Part shown: in pieces, positions 10,454 to 22,745 of the stretch
How positions within the stretch are numbered: the first letter of the stretch is position 1
How the letters are laid out: each line of letters begins with the position of its first letter
Notes under the pieces: generated by a model
Told to the model about the DNA's origin: nothing
The model's input: only the letters and a program-made list of their open reading frames with translations
Database searches by the model: none
DNA from: Puccinellia tenuiflora
Taxonomy: Eukaryota; Streptophyta; Magnoliopsida; Poales; Poaceae
Length of the DNA: 64,000 nt
NCBI GenBank assembly: GCA_012064385.1
Contig: QRDG01000535.1
Coordinates: forward strand, 876,860 to 940,859
Direction: 5' to 3'
Position numbers and translations under genes: made by a program

Positions 10454-13400
10454 TCATTGACAGATTACAGAAAGTAATGTGCTAGGATGCACATTTAGGT
10501 TGCTGATAACAGCAATTACAGGGCATTGATTAGGAATATGCTTATTACAACTATAAGTACACTCATCTAAAATCTGGGATTTAGCAGCTAGTTGTGCTTG
10601 ATTATGAGCCATTCTATTTATTTCCCTCTTGATCTTGAATATATTGACTTGAAAATCTTGTACGTGGTTGAAGAACTGGAAAAGATTAGTCCTTATGCTC
10701 CAATGCCCAGGATAATTTGTAGGATCTTTCTTATGAATTGCTTGTACCAGAATTAAGTTGTCCTTCAGGAAAATTGGATTGTGTATATTCAAAGATTTTC
10801 CAATATAAGCTGCTAATTCTAAAGCCTGGGCTTCTGCTTGCAAGGCTGAATTTGCAAAGGATGCTGCCTGAATGTATAATGCCTTGTGATCTTCTTTCTC
10901 CCAATCAATGTAGATGCCAATACCAGCTCTTTCTTTGAGAAGAGGAATTACACTTGAAAGTGTTTTACATTTGAAGGCTGCATCGGTGTAAATTTTTGGC
11001 TCATTTTTATTGATATTCCAGTTTTGCTCAGTCTGATATGTCTTAGGCTTTCCACTCACTTCTCCACTTGAAAAAAGCTTTGCTGCTTTGTTTGTGATTT
11101 CTTTTTCTTGCTGAAGGGCTTTAGCTTTGTGTAACACTTGTAAAGGATTGGAGCTGCTTCTGTTAAAGAGGAGATCATTTCTAGCCTTCCAGATACACCA
11201 GAGTATACAGAGTATGATTTGCAGAGTATTATTGTTTTTGCAGGAGCAGAGAATATAGTAAATGACCTCTTGAAGTTGGGTTTTACCCAAATGATGTAGA
11301 CCTTCAACTCTTAATCCTATTGGAGATGCAAACCAAACAGCTTGTGCGAATTGACAGTCAAAGAATAGATGGAAGTCATCCTCATTTTTTCCACATCTTA
11401 TACAATTTGGATCTATGTTTTTGGATCTCGTTGAAGTTCTCATGCCAGTTGCTAAAGCACCTCTCATAAGTCTCCATCCAAAAACCTGAACTCTTGGAGG
11501 AATGTTGTCACACTTCCATATCTCCTGTAGAATGGATCTCAATTGTGGTGTTAATGATTGACACATTCCAGCATTGTGTCCATAGAAAGATGGACTGAAG
11601 ATTTGGTATGCACTTTTAGACGTGCATTTTCCAGACGATGTGTATTTCCAAATCAACAAGTCATCTTCATTGTCTTTGCTAATTGGAATATTTGCCACCA
11701 AATTTGCATTTTGAGCTCCAAACAGAGTGGTGAGCAAGGGAATATTCCAAGTTTTTGTGTTAGGCATCCATAGATCAGAAACCGTGCTTGGATATTTAAA
11801 GTTCCTTTCTTGAATATTGAGATGAGTATGAATTTCCTTCCAGAATGGACACCAGGGTTCAGTCCATATGTTTGTATTCCCTTTTGCGAAATGGTAAGTG
11901 ATAGCTTCCATGAGATGATCTTTGATCTTGAGAATTGAAGGCCAAAAAGCTGATTTAGGAATTTTTGGATTAGCTCTCCAAAAAGAAGTGTTGTGGAAAT
12001 ACTTTGCTTTGAGAATTTTGGAGGTGTTACTTTCAGAAAGGGTGACTAAATTCCAAGCTGCAGTGAGTATCAAAGCTTTATTAATAGCTTCTAAATTTCT
12101 GACTCCTAACCCTCCTTCTTTCTTGGCTTTGCAAATTTCTGACCAGGACTTGAAACAAATCGGTTTATGTTTAGCATCTTGTTGAATGCCTGCCCACCAG
12201 AAATCTCTAATTATTGCAGTCATTTTTGTCAACATTTTCTTAGGGGGGAGGATATTGGACATATAATATATGGGAAGCGAGGAAAGCACAGATTTAATGA
12301 GAGTGAGCCTGCTTGCATGTGATAACTTATTTGCCTTGTAGTTACTTAGTTTGGATCTGAACTTTTGAAGAACAAATTCATAAGCTTGAGACCTATTCTT
12401 AGCTGGGAGAATTAGAGGATGCCCTAAATGAATTGACTAATTGCTCATATCCTCTACCTTGAAAATTTGCTTTATTAAATCTTTCTGATCTTCTGCAACA
12501 TGTTTACTAAAGAGAATGGAGGATTTAGACCATTTTGGAATTTGTCCTGAGTGCTTGCAGAAATGGTTGATGGTATTTGAAATAATTAAAGCCTCTTTTT
12601 CATTTGCTTGTCCACGGACTAAAAGGTCATCTGCAAACATCAAAGAATATACAAAAGGGCTATTTGGTCCCAAATTTACACCTTGAATATTCTTCCTTTC
12701 TAGTTCTTCTTGCAGCTGTATAGCTAGTTCATTGATGGCAATAAGGAAGAGATAAGGTGACAGGGGGCAACCTTGCCTTATTCCTCTTTGACTTTTAAAC
12801 TTCCCATGGTAGTTACCATTGATAATTACTGATAATTAAGAATTTGATATGCATGCTTTAATAAGGTTGATGAAGTGGTCTCTAAATCCTTGCTTCTTCA
12901 AAGCTTTCACAATGAAGCCCCATTCTAATCTATCAAAGGCCTTTGCTAAATCAATTTTTATCATGAATGCATTTTGCTTCCAAGAGGATAATGAAAAGGA
13001 ATGAATAATTTCCTGAGCCAAGATAACATTATTGGAAATTCTTCTCCCTTCTATAAAAGCTTACTGGGTATCAATGATTTTATTAGGGAGATGAGGCTTA
13101 ATTCTATTAGCTATGGATTTAGCTATGATTTTGTAAATAACATTGCATAGACTGATGGGTCTAAAATCTTGCGGCTGGGAGCAATGTAATTTCTTTGGAA
13201 TAAGAGCAATACTAGTTTCATTTAATTGCCGAGGAATATAACCAGTGTGATAGAAATTTTGTACCAGCTTTGTAATGTATTTTCCCATCCATTTCCAAGC
13301 CGCTTTGTAGAACGCTGCATTGAAACCATCTGGTTCTGGAGAAGCATCGTTCTTCATACCTTTCAATATGCTCCACACCTCTTCTTCATCCGGAATTGAA

Positions 13401-14693
13401 TTAGTAAAGTCATCCTGAATAATATCTGCTTGTGAGATATGAACATTTTGCTCTAAATTGGCATTTGTGGAAGAAGAGGACAAAATATTCTTGAAGTAAT
13501 TGACAAAGCATTTGGCTATTTCTTCAAGATTTAATGTTACTTGACCTTGTGAGTTGTTGATGGAGACAATTCTGTTTCTTCTTCTTCTCTTCAAGACAGA
13601 CGTGTGGAAGTATCTTGTGTTTCTGTCACCTTGAGTAGCCCAATGCTTCTTTGCTCTCTGCTTATAAAATTCAGTAAGTCTAGTCAAAGTTTGATCATAG
13701 GCAACTACTAATTTCTCTTCTTCATTGTGGTCCTGATCTTGTATTGGCTTCTCATGAATTTCCTTGATCTTTCCTTCTAATTCATCAAGTTGTTGCTGAA
13801 TAGGTTTCTTCTTTATCTTCCATTTTTTAATGCTCCTGCTAAGTGCCTGATTCTAGCACTGAAGCTCTGATCCTGAGATTCATTCCAAGCTTTCTTCGTT
13901 GTGTCCTGAAAATCATTCTCAAGAAGCCACCAATTCTCAAATTTGAATGATAAGTTGGCTTCTTAAATTTTGAATGTAGCATAGCTAATACAGGAGCATG
14001 GTCACCTTGCAGAATTGGAAGGTTGTAGATATTAGCATTTGGAAATAAGTTACTCCATTCTGCATTGGCCAAAAATCTGTCAAGCCTTTCATATAGAGGT
14101 TTAGAAGAGTATCTTTTATTGCACCAAGTATAAGCAGGACCATTATACCCTAAGTCAAAAAGACCACAACTTTTTACAAGAGAACAAAATAAATTCATTC
14201 TAGATTGATTTACCCGACTTGCATTACTTTTTTCATCAGGATACATAAGCTCATTTAAGTCTCCCATACATAGCACAGGCTTGCCACTACTATGCTTAAC
14301 AAAAGTGGAGATTTGTTCCCAATGATCTATAGTTTTATTATGACTGGGATCTCCATACATACAAACTAGATTAAAGGCCTCATCAGTAGAAGCATTAACG
14401 AGAGAGGCTAAAATAAAGTTGGAGGAGGCCTTGATAATCTTCAAGTCTATATCACTGTCTCATAGAAGCCATAATCCTCCAGATCGACCTTCAGCTGGAA
14501 TTACATGAGTATGAGCCATACTGAAATGATTAGATAATTGCTCTTTATTATATTTTGAGGTTTTTGTTTCAGAGATAAAGATCACCTTGGCATTAGTAGA
14601 ATGTATCAAACGGGCAAGATATGTCATCTTGTTACTGTCAAGGCTCTTGCCGGCACCTTGACAGTTCCAACTGATAAGACTCATGGCGCCCAT
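10454..14693 (-). pseudogene. LINE 1 ORF2: endonuclease, reverse transcriptase, RNase H (dead)
   Basis: Starts MGAMSLISWNCQGAGKSLDS, the usual start of plant L1 endonucleases. GDLNELMYPDEKS and the GDHAPVLAM motif follow, so the APE-type endonuclease core is visible. A TGA at 14460-14462 replaces what is normally a Trp after GGLWLL. Near 13950 a frameshift moves the frame (EN half in one frame, everything downstream in another). RT blocks: ATQGDRNTRYFH, DFRPISLCNVIYKIIAK, KIDLAKAFDRLEW and the catalytic FADDLL, broken by stops at 13061-13063, 12836-12838 and 12437-12439. The last 611 residues are uninterrupted and carry the zf-RVT domain (GWRLMRGAL, CIRCGKNEDDFHLFFDC) and an RNase-H-like domain (IYTDAAFK, LQAEAQALELA). 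ORF2 normally nicks and reverse-transcribes at the target; this copy cannot. Confidence 0.9.
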
Positions 14694-15207
14694 GGCGCCT
14701 TAAAGGCTGGCGCCCATGCCTGTTCTTCAATTTCAGTGGTTTCCTTCGACAATTCCTTTTGCTTAACTCTCTGCCTCTTATCTGATTGATGTTATTGTGA
14801 CTTGGATTCTGATTTACCTTGATCATCTCTAAAGTGAGCTAGTTTGCTGCATTGGGAGATAACTGCTCCCCTTTGTGACTACCCTCTGGAATGAGAGTAT
14901 TTATTCTTTGCCCCATTTGTTGTGGTATCTTTGCTTTGCTCTTCTTTTTTTGTGGCTTAAATTTTTTCCTTCCCACTGATTGAGTCTATGATAGGCCTTC
15001 ATTGAACTCAAAAGTAAAATATTGAGACTGATTATTGATTTGCTCTGAAAACCAGTTCATGTCACTGTTATCTGAATTTTGCTCTTTTTGTCTATGTGTA
15101 GGACAGAGCTCTTCATCATTTTTTTTTACTTGTATAAACGGAGGGTGTTCTGTTATGGGATCTTGGAGCAAAACTGAATGAGAGCGCTTGAGTCTAACAA
15201 TGTTGTG

Positions 15208-16824
15208 TTATTCTCCTTCTTCTTCCATTGGAGATGCTTCTGATTCAGCCAGTCTCTTTAGCCTTTTCTGAGAAGGTAGGGGAGCAGGTGCCTTTTGCGT
15301 ATTGATCCTGTTATCATTTTTCTGAGGAGGCGGTTTCGGAGCATGCCAATTACCTAGTTGGAAAGTTGAGCATATTGGTTTCCCATCTGATTCCCCTGTG
15401 CTGCTGCTTGTAGCTGACTGTTCTGTCAATTCCTTGAACATATGAAGGGAGGGTCGAGTGACTTCAACTGCTTTTCCCAGCTTTATATCTTTTCTGTACT
15501 CTGATGGTAGACTTCCCACCATTCTTGATTATTGGAAGGCTTCCATTGGCATTTTTGTAACTTGCGAGGTCCAGATACCAATATTTGAGAAGGGAACTGC
15601 AGCAGTGTTAGCTTTGATACTTTGCAAGTGCCTGATTAATTTGCTTCTATTGGGACAATTCTGGACAGAGTAGAACATCAGACCACAGAAGACACATATT
15701 CTTTTCACCTTATCATAATTCAGATAGAAAGTGATGTAGTCTTTTGGAGAAACAAAGTATTTCACTTTGTCTTTCATTGGTTTTTGAGTGTCCATTTTTG
15801 CATAGGATTGAATATAGTCCTTTCTGACTGACATAGTAATTTCTAGTGGAGGATGCAAATCTGATAGCTGAGCAGCATTTTCTATAACATACCTCATTAA
15901 ATCTGGAGTTCTATATTTTTCCGGAACACCATAGACTCTGATTGGGACATAAATATATCTGAAATGGTAATCTTCAAAGTCCCTGTCTATATCTTTAGGA
16001 TTTAACCATTCTATTAGCAAGTTATCATTTTCCACAGACCAAGGTTGTCTCTTAAGTACGAAATCCATAGCTTCCTCCCTTTTAAAATAAGCTATGTACA
16101 TGGCCTGTTGAACTTGATCAATTACCCAATATCTTTCTCCCCATGCACTAGACATAGCATCATTTAGAGCTTTTAAAGGAATGTTTCTTGGCATACCTGT
16201 TGAGCTTGCTACTTTGATCAGTAACCTGAAAGGAGAGTTCACTTCAGGTTTCTGAAATTCTTCACCTTAATATCTTACTTCTATATCTTCTGGGATTGTT
16301 ATCTTCAAGCTCTTTATGATGGCATTTAAATCCACTTCCTCCTCTGATGTATTCTGACCTGCTTGCATGTGGAATAAACTATCTTCCTCAATCTCTTCCT
16401 TTTCTTGGTCTGATATTTCTCCTTGCTTCTTCTGCTTCCTTTCTTCAGATTCCTTGAATGAGATTTGCTCTAGTCTTTCTCTTGTTTGATGTAGCTCCTT
16501 ATTCCTCTGTACGGCCTGATTTCCGATGGGAGGAAAGGATCGGTTGGGTTCTGGTGGTAGAAGGGATTCCTTTGAGCGGGAGGGTGAGGGGAGATGCAGA
16601 GGGGGGGGGGGGGGTGTATGAATGTCCAAAGGATGGGATTCCATGGAGCGAGGGGATGGGTGAAGATGCTGAAAGGGGAACGGGCAAGTTTCTGATGGAG
16701 GGGAATCCATGGAATGGGGGAATGAGGGGAGATGCGGAGAGGGGGTCAGACTGGCGTCAGCGACGGTGGTGCCGGCGGTGAGGTTGCCGGCGGCGGGGGA
16801 GGCTTCTAGAAGTGTCAGAGACAA
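15208..16824 (-). pseudogene. LINE 1 ORF1: DUF4283 / zinc-knuckle protein with two nonsense codons
   Basis: One continuous frame of about 538 codons from 16824 to 15208 is broken only by TAA at 16267-16269 and TAA at 15529-15531. Layout: a Pro/Ser-rich head (including a proline run encoded by a 14-G homopolymer at 16601-16614), a charged linker, a DUF4283 domain (ALNDAMSSAWGERYWVIDQV to YVIENAAQL), a degenerate zinc knuckle CVFCGLMFYSVQNC in which the expected His is Tyr, then a basic tail. DUF4283 ORF1 proteins are thought to bind the element RNA. The alternative that the three open segments are separate genes is unlikely because the frame is shared throughout. Confidence 0.85.
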
Positions 16825-17529
16825 GGGAGAGGAGAGTCGCCTAGAAGGCTAAAGTTTGTTTGTCTGCACTAAACATAACTGTTTAAAAAATGTGAGCTAT
16901 ATACATCGTACAAAACTCAGATAATTAAGAGCTGCAATGTTTGCAACATAGAGATGATCGAATTGGAAAAATATTCAGGATTTCCACTGTAATCAATGTG
17001 CAAGTCGAGTGCGATGTCCATTTCTATTGCTTACATTTTTTAGATTCTCCCTTGATCTTTGCATTCTTTTACCTGTCGCACTCATTCTAGCTTAGGCTGC
17101 TCATGCTTTTTCCTCACTTCGAAGGATTCTTTAGGTTTTTGTCCGGGGTTCAAAGGGAAATTCACGTTGTCACATGTAACAATATGCTACTGCCAAAAAA
17201 AAAAATATATGTAAAAAGACTGAACACAAATTTGGTGCGTACATTTTGACGTTCTACGTGCGCATGACAAGTTTCGCGAAAAAAGGATAATTTTAATGCC
17301 ATGTGTAAAACAAGACACAAAAAATGTCTCGTAAAAAGCTTTTTAGCACCAAATTTTATCTTTTTACAGACGACACAAAAGATATTGGTTTTCTGCTAAA
17401 CGATTTCATGGGCATAAAGAATGTCGAGATGTACGCGCGTAAATTTTTGTCTGAATTTTTGACATTTCAATTTTTTTTCTAAAAATGTGTTTTAAAAACC
17501 GGGTATGCTCTCGGGTGTCAAAAGTCTAC

Positions 17530-17620
17530 CCTCCGATCCATAAAAAATATCGCTCATTTTATACTAAATTAGTACAAAAGTTGTACTAAGTGGGCGATAC
17601 TTTTTATAGATCGGAGAGAG
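17530..17620. mobile_element. Stowaway-type MITE (91 bp)
   Basis: Terminal inverted repeats begin CCCTCCGATCCATAAAAA and, from the other end, CTCTCTCCGATCTATAAAAA. The body is an almost complete hairpin (tatcgctca / tgggcgata and tagtacaaaagttgtacta). TA duplications flank it at 17528-17529 and 17621-17622, as expected for Tc1/Mariner MITEs. Closely related to the copy at 58412-58505. Confidence 0.9.
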
Positions 17621-18100
17621 TAATACAAATCATTCATACGTGTACACATCAAGCTGTTTTATACCCCCGTCTTCCTCCTCCACTGTTTCGGCATCGATCA
17701 TGCTGCACATGATGAACTTTCGTCTAGGCTGTCCTCAAACAGTAAGCACAATAAAGCAGAACGTAGCTCTCACAGCAGCACGGAGTTCACTGTTTCTATC
17801 ACTGATTCAGCATGGCCTCGCATCTACGGCTCTGATCGTAACATGAACCTAACCACTTTGCTTCTTCATTCGGTAAGCTTTTTCCCACGATCGGCCATCG
17901 CGCTAGAAGAACTGCAGTGCAATTCACCCAACAAGAATGACCACCACTGTCTCATGCCGCTCCCTTCACGCCACCATGGTACCAACGGTCCAGGTGTCAC
18001 GCTGCAATGCAACTTGTACTGCGGAGAGAGTAAAGTTGCCGCGGCAAAGTGATGAGCTGCACGCGCAGGCAGTATTATTATCGTTGCAGAGAAGGCCTTA

Positions 18101-18304
18101 TTAAGCCTCGATACAGATTAGAGACAATATAACGGGGAACTGGAACTTGTTCAGATTCTCCGGCAATGCGCAGGCCCCGTGAATGATAGATACATCTAGG
18201 GATGAAATCTTTACACCTAAGCTAAGCAGGGAATGATTTGATTGCAACGTCTTGTAGGTGGTAGAGTTGAGTGCACTGGAATCCCGGAACAAGGAGTCGC
18301 CCAT
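18101..18304 (-). other. Unrecognised open frame, possible gene fragment
   Basis: A 67-codon frame starting MGDSLFRDSSALN and ending LSLICIEA. The same frame stays open upstream to about 18373, and a polypyrimidine/CAG (TGTTTGCAG on the minus strand, about 18383-18391) lies just beyond, so it could be a last exon of about 90 codons. I do not recognise the protein, and the upstream exon is not visible. Equally it may be chance. Confidence 0.2.
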
Positions 18305-18677
18305 TTTCTGATAGTCTGACGTGACGAGCTTGCGGCGAGAGATTTTCAGGAAAACACTCCTTGTCTTTCCGTTCAGTTACAGGCTGCAAACACAATATTT
18401 CCCGGGCTCCGTCTGATCAGTAAACCAAGATCCATGAAACGGAGCATCAAGAACGCGTATAGGTATCTCCCTCCGTAATTTTTCAAAAGACTATTATTTC
18501 AGTAGTGAAATTTAACCGATCACATGCACACACACCATCAGGCCTTGTTCACCTCTTCGGTATTTTCACCCCTGGGAAGTTTAGGGATGGGAGAGGATTT
18601 GGTGAATCTCCCCCTTCCACCAAATCCCCTCTAATCCCTTAATTTCCCCTCAATTCCGAAATTCTCTCTGTTTACTT

Positions 18678-18690
18678 ACATTTTTGGGAT
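18678..18690. repeat. Target-site duplication of LINE 2, left copy
   Basis: ACATTTTTGGGAT directly abuts the T run (18691-18697) that is the reverse of LINE 2's poly(A). The identical 13-mer occurs at 26120-26132. Confidence 0.9.
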
Positions 18691-19103
18691 TTTTTTTAGA
18701 GGGAAAGGGGCCTCGCCCCCAGTTTCATTGATAAAATCAAGGAAACCAACAGCATCTGTTCAGAGTTCAGATAGCAAACGAAAGATAAAAACAAAGGGCG
18801 AAGGAACTAAGCAGAGCAGGTCTTAGGTCCTAGGTTTTTAAGATCTAAATTATTACATTTGCAAAAGCAAACCCAGCGGCTAGACTGCATCTATTGCCTC
18901 GACAACAGCAGTCTCCTCCAGGTTCGACGTTTGCTTGAGTTTCTTCAGTTGCTTGTGCGCACCCTCCGGAGACCAGGAACCAGCATCCAAAGGGGAGATG
19001 GGACTCAGGACTGCGGTTCTTGTCTTGCTTGCTGGGCGCGGAGGGCTGTGAGGAGAGGCCGGCGTGGATGTAATCCTCAGATCATCCAAGAGATCAGCAG
19101 GTG

Positions 19104-22100
19104 TCAGCCACTTCCCAGGCGAAGAGGATCTATGAGCATCCCCAGGATTTGCTGAGAGAAAGCTTCCACCTGTGGTATCGAATCCTTCTTGAGGATGATC
19201 TTCCAGCTCAGCAGCGAGTGGTACACCCGTCTCCACACCTGTTTGATTGATAGCCAAGAAACACTATTAAAGATCATATCATTTCTGAGTTTCCACAGGT
19301 TCCACATTACAGCAGCACCTATAGAGTTTAGAGCAGAGTTTTTATTATTGGATACCCAAAATCGAGCTACAGATTCATAAGTATGACCAATGTCCACTGC
19401 AAAGAAATCAAAAACGATCGACCAGGTATTTCGGGCTACCACACAGCTAAAGAGTAAATGATGCACAGATTCTTTCTCAGAGCAGAATAGGCAATCCTCA
19501 GGTTTGAAGATTTGTCTTTTTCTAAGGTTGTCTTTTGTCATTATCTTATTATGTGACAAGAGCCATAAGAAAACGTGAACTTTTGGGGGAACAGAGATCT
19601 GCCAAAGAGAGGGGATAAAAACAGGGATAACCCCTCTGAAATTAATGACGTGATAAAGGGAACTGGAAGAATAGATTCCTTTATTTTCCAGTTGCCAAAC
19701 TAAAGAGTCCATGTCACCTAAAAAACTGGTACTCTTAACTATCTCTACTAGGGTGCCCCATTCCACCATCAGGTTGCCAGTGAAGTTTCTTCTAAAAGTA
19801 AGTTTGAGGTTCTCTCCATCCCAGGCTTCAGACAAGGTGATGGTCTGCTCATTGCAAAGAGTATAGACCCCCCAGAACTGAGTGGCTAGAGGTGAATTGC
19901 CAAACCAAGTGTCCTCCCAAAATCTAATTTTCCTACCATCCCCAACTATCCATCTATAACCAAATTTTATTGATTTAATAACTTCTAAAACTCCTTTCCA
20001 GAATCTAGACATATTCTGGGAGTTGCAATAGAAGATGTTTGGCGAATTAGTTCTATATTTGTGGTCAATCAGGGTTTTCCAGATTTTACCATCATCTTGA
20101 CAGTATCTTTTCAACCATGATCCTAAAAGGCAGAGATTGACTTCTCTCAGATTTGGAATTCCTAATCTACCAAATTCTTTTTTGGTGCAAACTAGGCCCC
20201 AGTTGGCCAGGTGTAATTTCCTATGACCTTCAAAATCATTCCAAAGGCAATGGGCCATCTGAGTATTAATAAGATCTAGGGCCCATTTTGGGAACTTGAA
20301 GAAGGATAACAGGTATATAGGAATACTAGCTAAACAGGTTTTTATCAAAAGGATCCTTCCTGCATAGGAGAGGAGCTTGCCTCTCCAGCCAGCCATTCTT
20401 TTTAAGATTTTATCGACTAAAGGTTGAACATCTTCTCTTCTAAGTTTGTCATAGTGTAAAGGGACCCCTAAGTATTTGATTGGGAAAACCCCTACACTGC
20501 ATTCTAGAATTTCAGCAAAAGGGGAGAACTCATCTGGCTCCATCCCAATGGGGATGAGCTCACTCTTAGAGTAATTAATTTTCATACCAGAGACCTGTTC
20601 AAAGCAGGTGAGAACTATTTTTAGGTTTTTCGCTTTCTCTAAGTCGTTCTCAACAAAAAGGATAGTGTCGTCAGCGTATTGGAGGCAAATAACACCCCCA
20701 GGGATCGCTTCTCGACACAAACCTTGAATGAGCCCTAAGGAAGCAGCTTTAGAGAGCATCTTGGTCACTACATCTACTACAAGGTTGAAAAGCAAGGGGG
20801 AGAGGGGATCTCCTTGCCTAAGGCCTTTTCCAGTTCTAAAGTAGGGACCTTCTACTTGGTTGATTTTCACACCAACTGAACCATTTCTAACTACTTGCAT
20901 GATTAGATTAATCTAGAAGGGGTTAAAACCTCTAATTCTAAGCAGTTCTTCAAGGAAATCTAAGTTTACCTTGTCAAAGGCTTTTTCATAGTCTAATTTA
21001 AGGACTAACCCTTTCTTTTTTGCGCTGCGCACAGAATGGAGAACTTCATGTGCAGTGACAACGCTCTCCAGGATATACCTACCTTTGATAAAGGCTGACT
21101 GGTTACTTGCTACTAGTCTATCAAGAATCAGAGCAAGCCTATTAGTCAAGACCTTGGTGAAAATCTTGAAACTACAGTTTAACAGACTAATGGGTCTAAA
21201 CTTTTTCATAGAAATGGCATCTTGTTCCTTAGGAATCAAGGTGAGAATAGCAAAATTAAGTCTAGAAATATCTAATTCACCTTTATGGAAATCTCCAAAC
21301 AGGTCCAACAGATCCTTTTTGACTAGATCCCAAAAGTGTTGGTAAAAAAGAAAAGGAAGACCATCTGGGCCAGGGGCACCATCAGAGTAGGACTCAAAAA
21401 TAGCCTTCTTAATTTCTGCTTCAGTGAAAGGAGCTTGGAGGATCTCATTCTCAGTTTCAGACACTTTCTCCTCAATTGAGAAGAAGTTGGGATCTAAGGT
21501 GCAACCATTTCTATCCTCTTTCTGAAAGAGTTTTTTATAGAAATCAGAAGCTACTTTAATCATATCTACTGTATCTGTAACTTCCCCATCAGGGCCTTCA
21601 AGGGAGTGAATAAAAGTTTTCCTCCTCCTTTGATTTGCTACAGCATGGAAGTATGCTGTGTTCCTATCTCCTTCTTTGATATCCCTATCTCTAGACCTCT
21701 GTTTCATTTTAGTTTCCTCCTTAAGCCAAATCATCTGCATCTCTATCTTAATCTGTCTGAGTCTGCTTTTCTCTTCAACAGAGAGCTCCTCAGATTCAGA
21801 TTTGATATCTAGAAGGTCATATTCCTCCATCAAACTAGATTTACACTTCCTAAGTTCTGCTTCTATATTCTTACTCCAGCCTTTAGTAACTCTCCTAAAT
21901 TTTCTAAGTTTGTTTTGCCATTTGTCTAGGTGGGTATTTCCTCTAACTGGTTCAGACCAGATTTTCTCAACTAGGGGTTTAAAATCCTCTCTAAGAAGCC
22001 ACCATTTTTCAAATTTGTAGCCAGAAGGTTTGAGTTGGGAGGTGACTCCAGAGTCCCATAGAATGGGAGTGTGGTCACTTCCAATTCTAGAAAGGGCCTG

Positions 22101-22745
22101 GCTTGTGGCCAAAGGAAAAAGATTGTCTAATTCAGTGTTACAGAAAATCCTGTCAATTGTAGACATGATCAGGTTTTCCTGGTTGTTGGCCCAAGTAAAC
22201 CTTCTATTTGATAGTCTAATTTCTAACAGACTCCAAATCTCTATCCAAGAGTTAAATTTATCACACCATTTCTGGTCAACTATTCCATTACTTTTGTCTG
22301 TCTGGTATCTCACTAGATTAAAGTCCCCTCCTAGGAGGAGAGGTCCACTAGTACTAATCAAAATTTCATGTAGCTCAGAAATGAAATCGTCTTTGCCTTC
22401 CTCATAAGGAGAACCATAGACATAAACAAAGGAAAGCTTAAAGCTTTTCGGCCTAAAGATAAAATGACAAGCAATTGAGAATTTCCTAGTTTCCCAATTC
22501 AAAATGTCAAAAATATCAGAGTCTATACCCATCAGGATGCCTCCTGCAGAGCCTATAGAGGGAACCATATTCCAAACAAAATTTCTATTGCCAACTAGGG
22601 ATTTTAGGAAAGAATCAGTAAGATTTTCTTTTTTAGTTTATTGGAAGCAAACTATGGATGGTTTGCATCTGTTAAGGGTGTCAACTATAAGGGTTTTTCT
22701 CCCTGGAGCAGTGATCCCTCTAATGTTACAGTTAAGACAATTCAT
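19104..22745 (-). pseudogene. LINE 2 ORF2: endonuclease and reverse transcriptase with two stops
   Basis: Starts ATG at 22745 (MNCLNCNIRGI) and would run 1213 codons. A TAA at 22638-22640 after VCFQ replaces the normal catalytic-region Glu of the endonuclease (FQETK in relatives), and a TAG at 20913-20915 falls in RGFNP(F)-stop-INL, where relatives have Trp. The rest is clean: endonuclease GGDFNLVRYQTDKS and RIGSDHTPIL; RT blocks KEGDRNTAYFHAVANQRRR, KKFRPISLLNCSFKI, LKLDYEKAFDKV, GLRQGDPLSPLLFNLV and the catalytic YADDTILF; then zf-RVT (WQISVPPKVHVFLWLL, CLFCSEKESVHHLLFSC). There is no RNase H domain, unlike LINE 1. The loss of the endonuclease Glu alone would abolish target nicking. Confidence 0.92.

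Larger units (their letters stand above)
10418..16850 (-). mobile_element. LINE 1: plant L1-type non-LTR retrotransposon, decayed
   Basis: Minus-strand element whose 3' end is marked by a nine-T run (10418-10426, the poly(A) on the other strand). It contains an ORF1 (DUF4283 and zinc knuckle) and an ORF2 (endonuclease, reverse transcriptase, RNase-H-like domain), separated by about 0.5 kb. Both ORFs are broken by in-frame stops, and ORF2 also by one frameshift. The 5' boundary near 16850 is approximate because I could not find a target duplication. 14694-15207, the inter-ORF region, has no conserved protein. Confidence 0.85.
16851..18540. other. Low-copy-looking spacer between the two LINEs
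   Basis: About 1.7 kb with no transposon gene. It holds the Stowaway MITE at 17530-17620 and an unassigned minus frame at 18101-18304. The short plus frames at 17640-18052 are not recognisable and show no splice or promoter context I trust. If any unique-sequence DNA exists in the left half of the window, it is here. Confidence 0.4.

Noticed and set aside
10405..16900. Target duplication for LINE 1
   Set aside because: TTTGTCTG occurs on both sides (about 10398 and 16870), but it is not adjacent to the T run, so it was not accepted.
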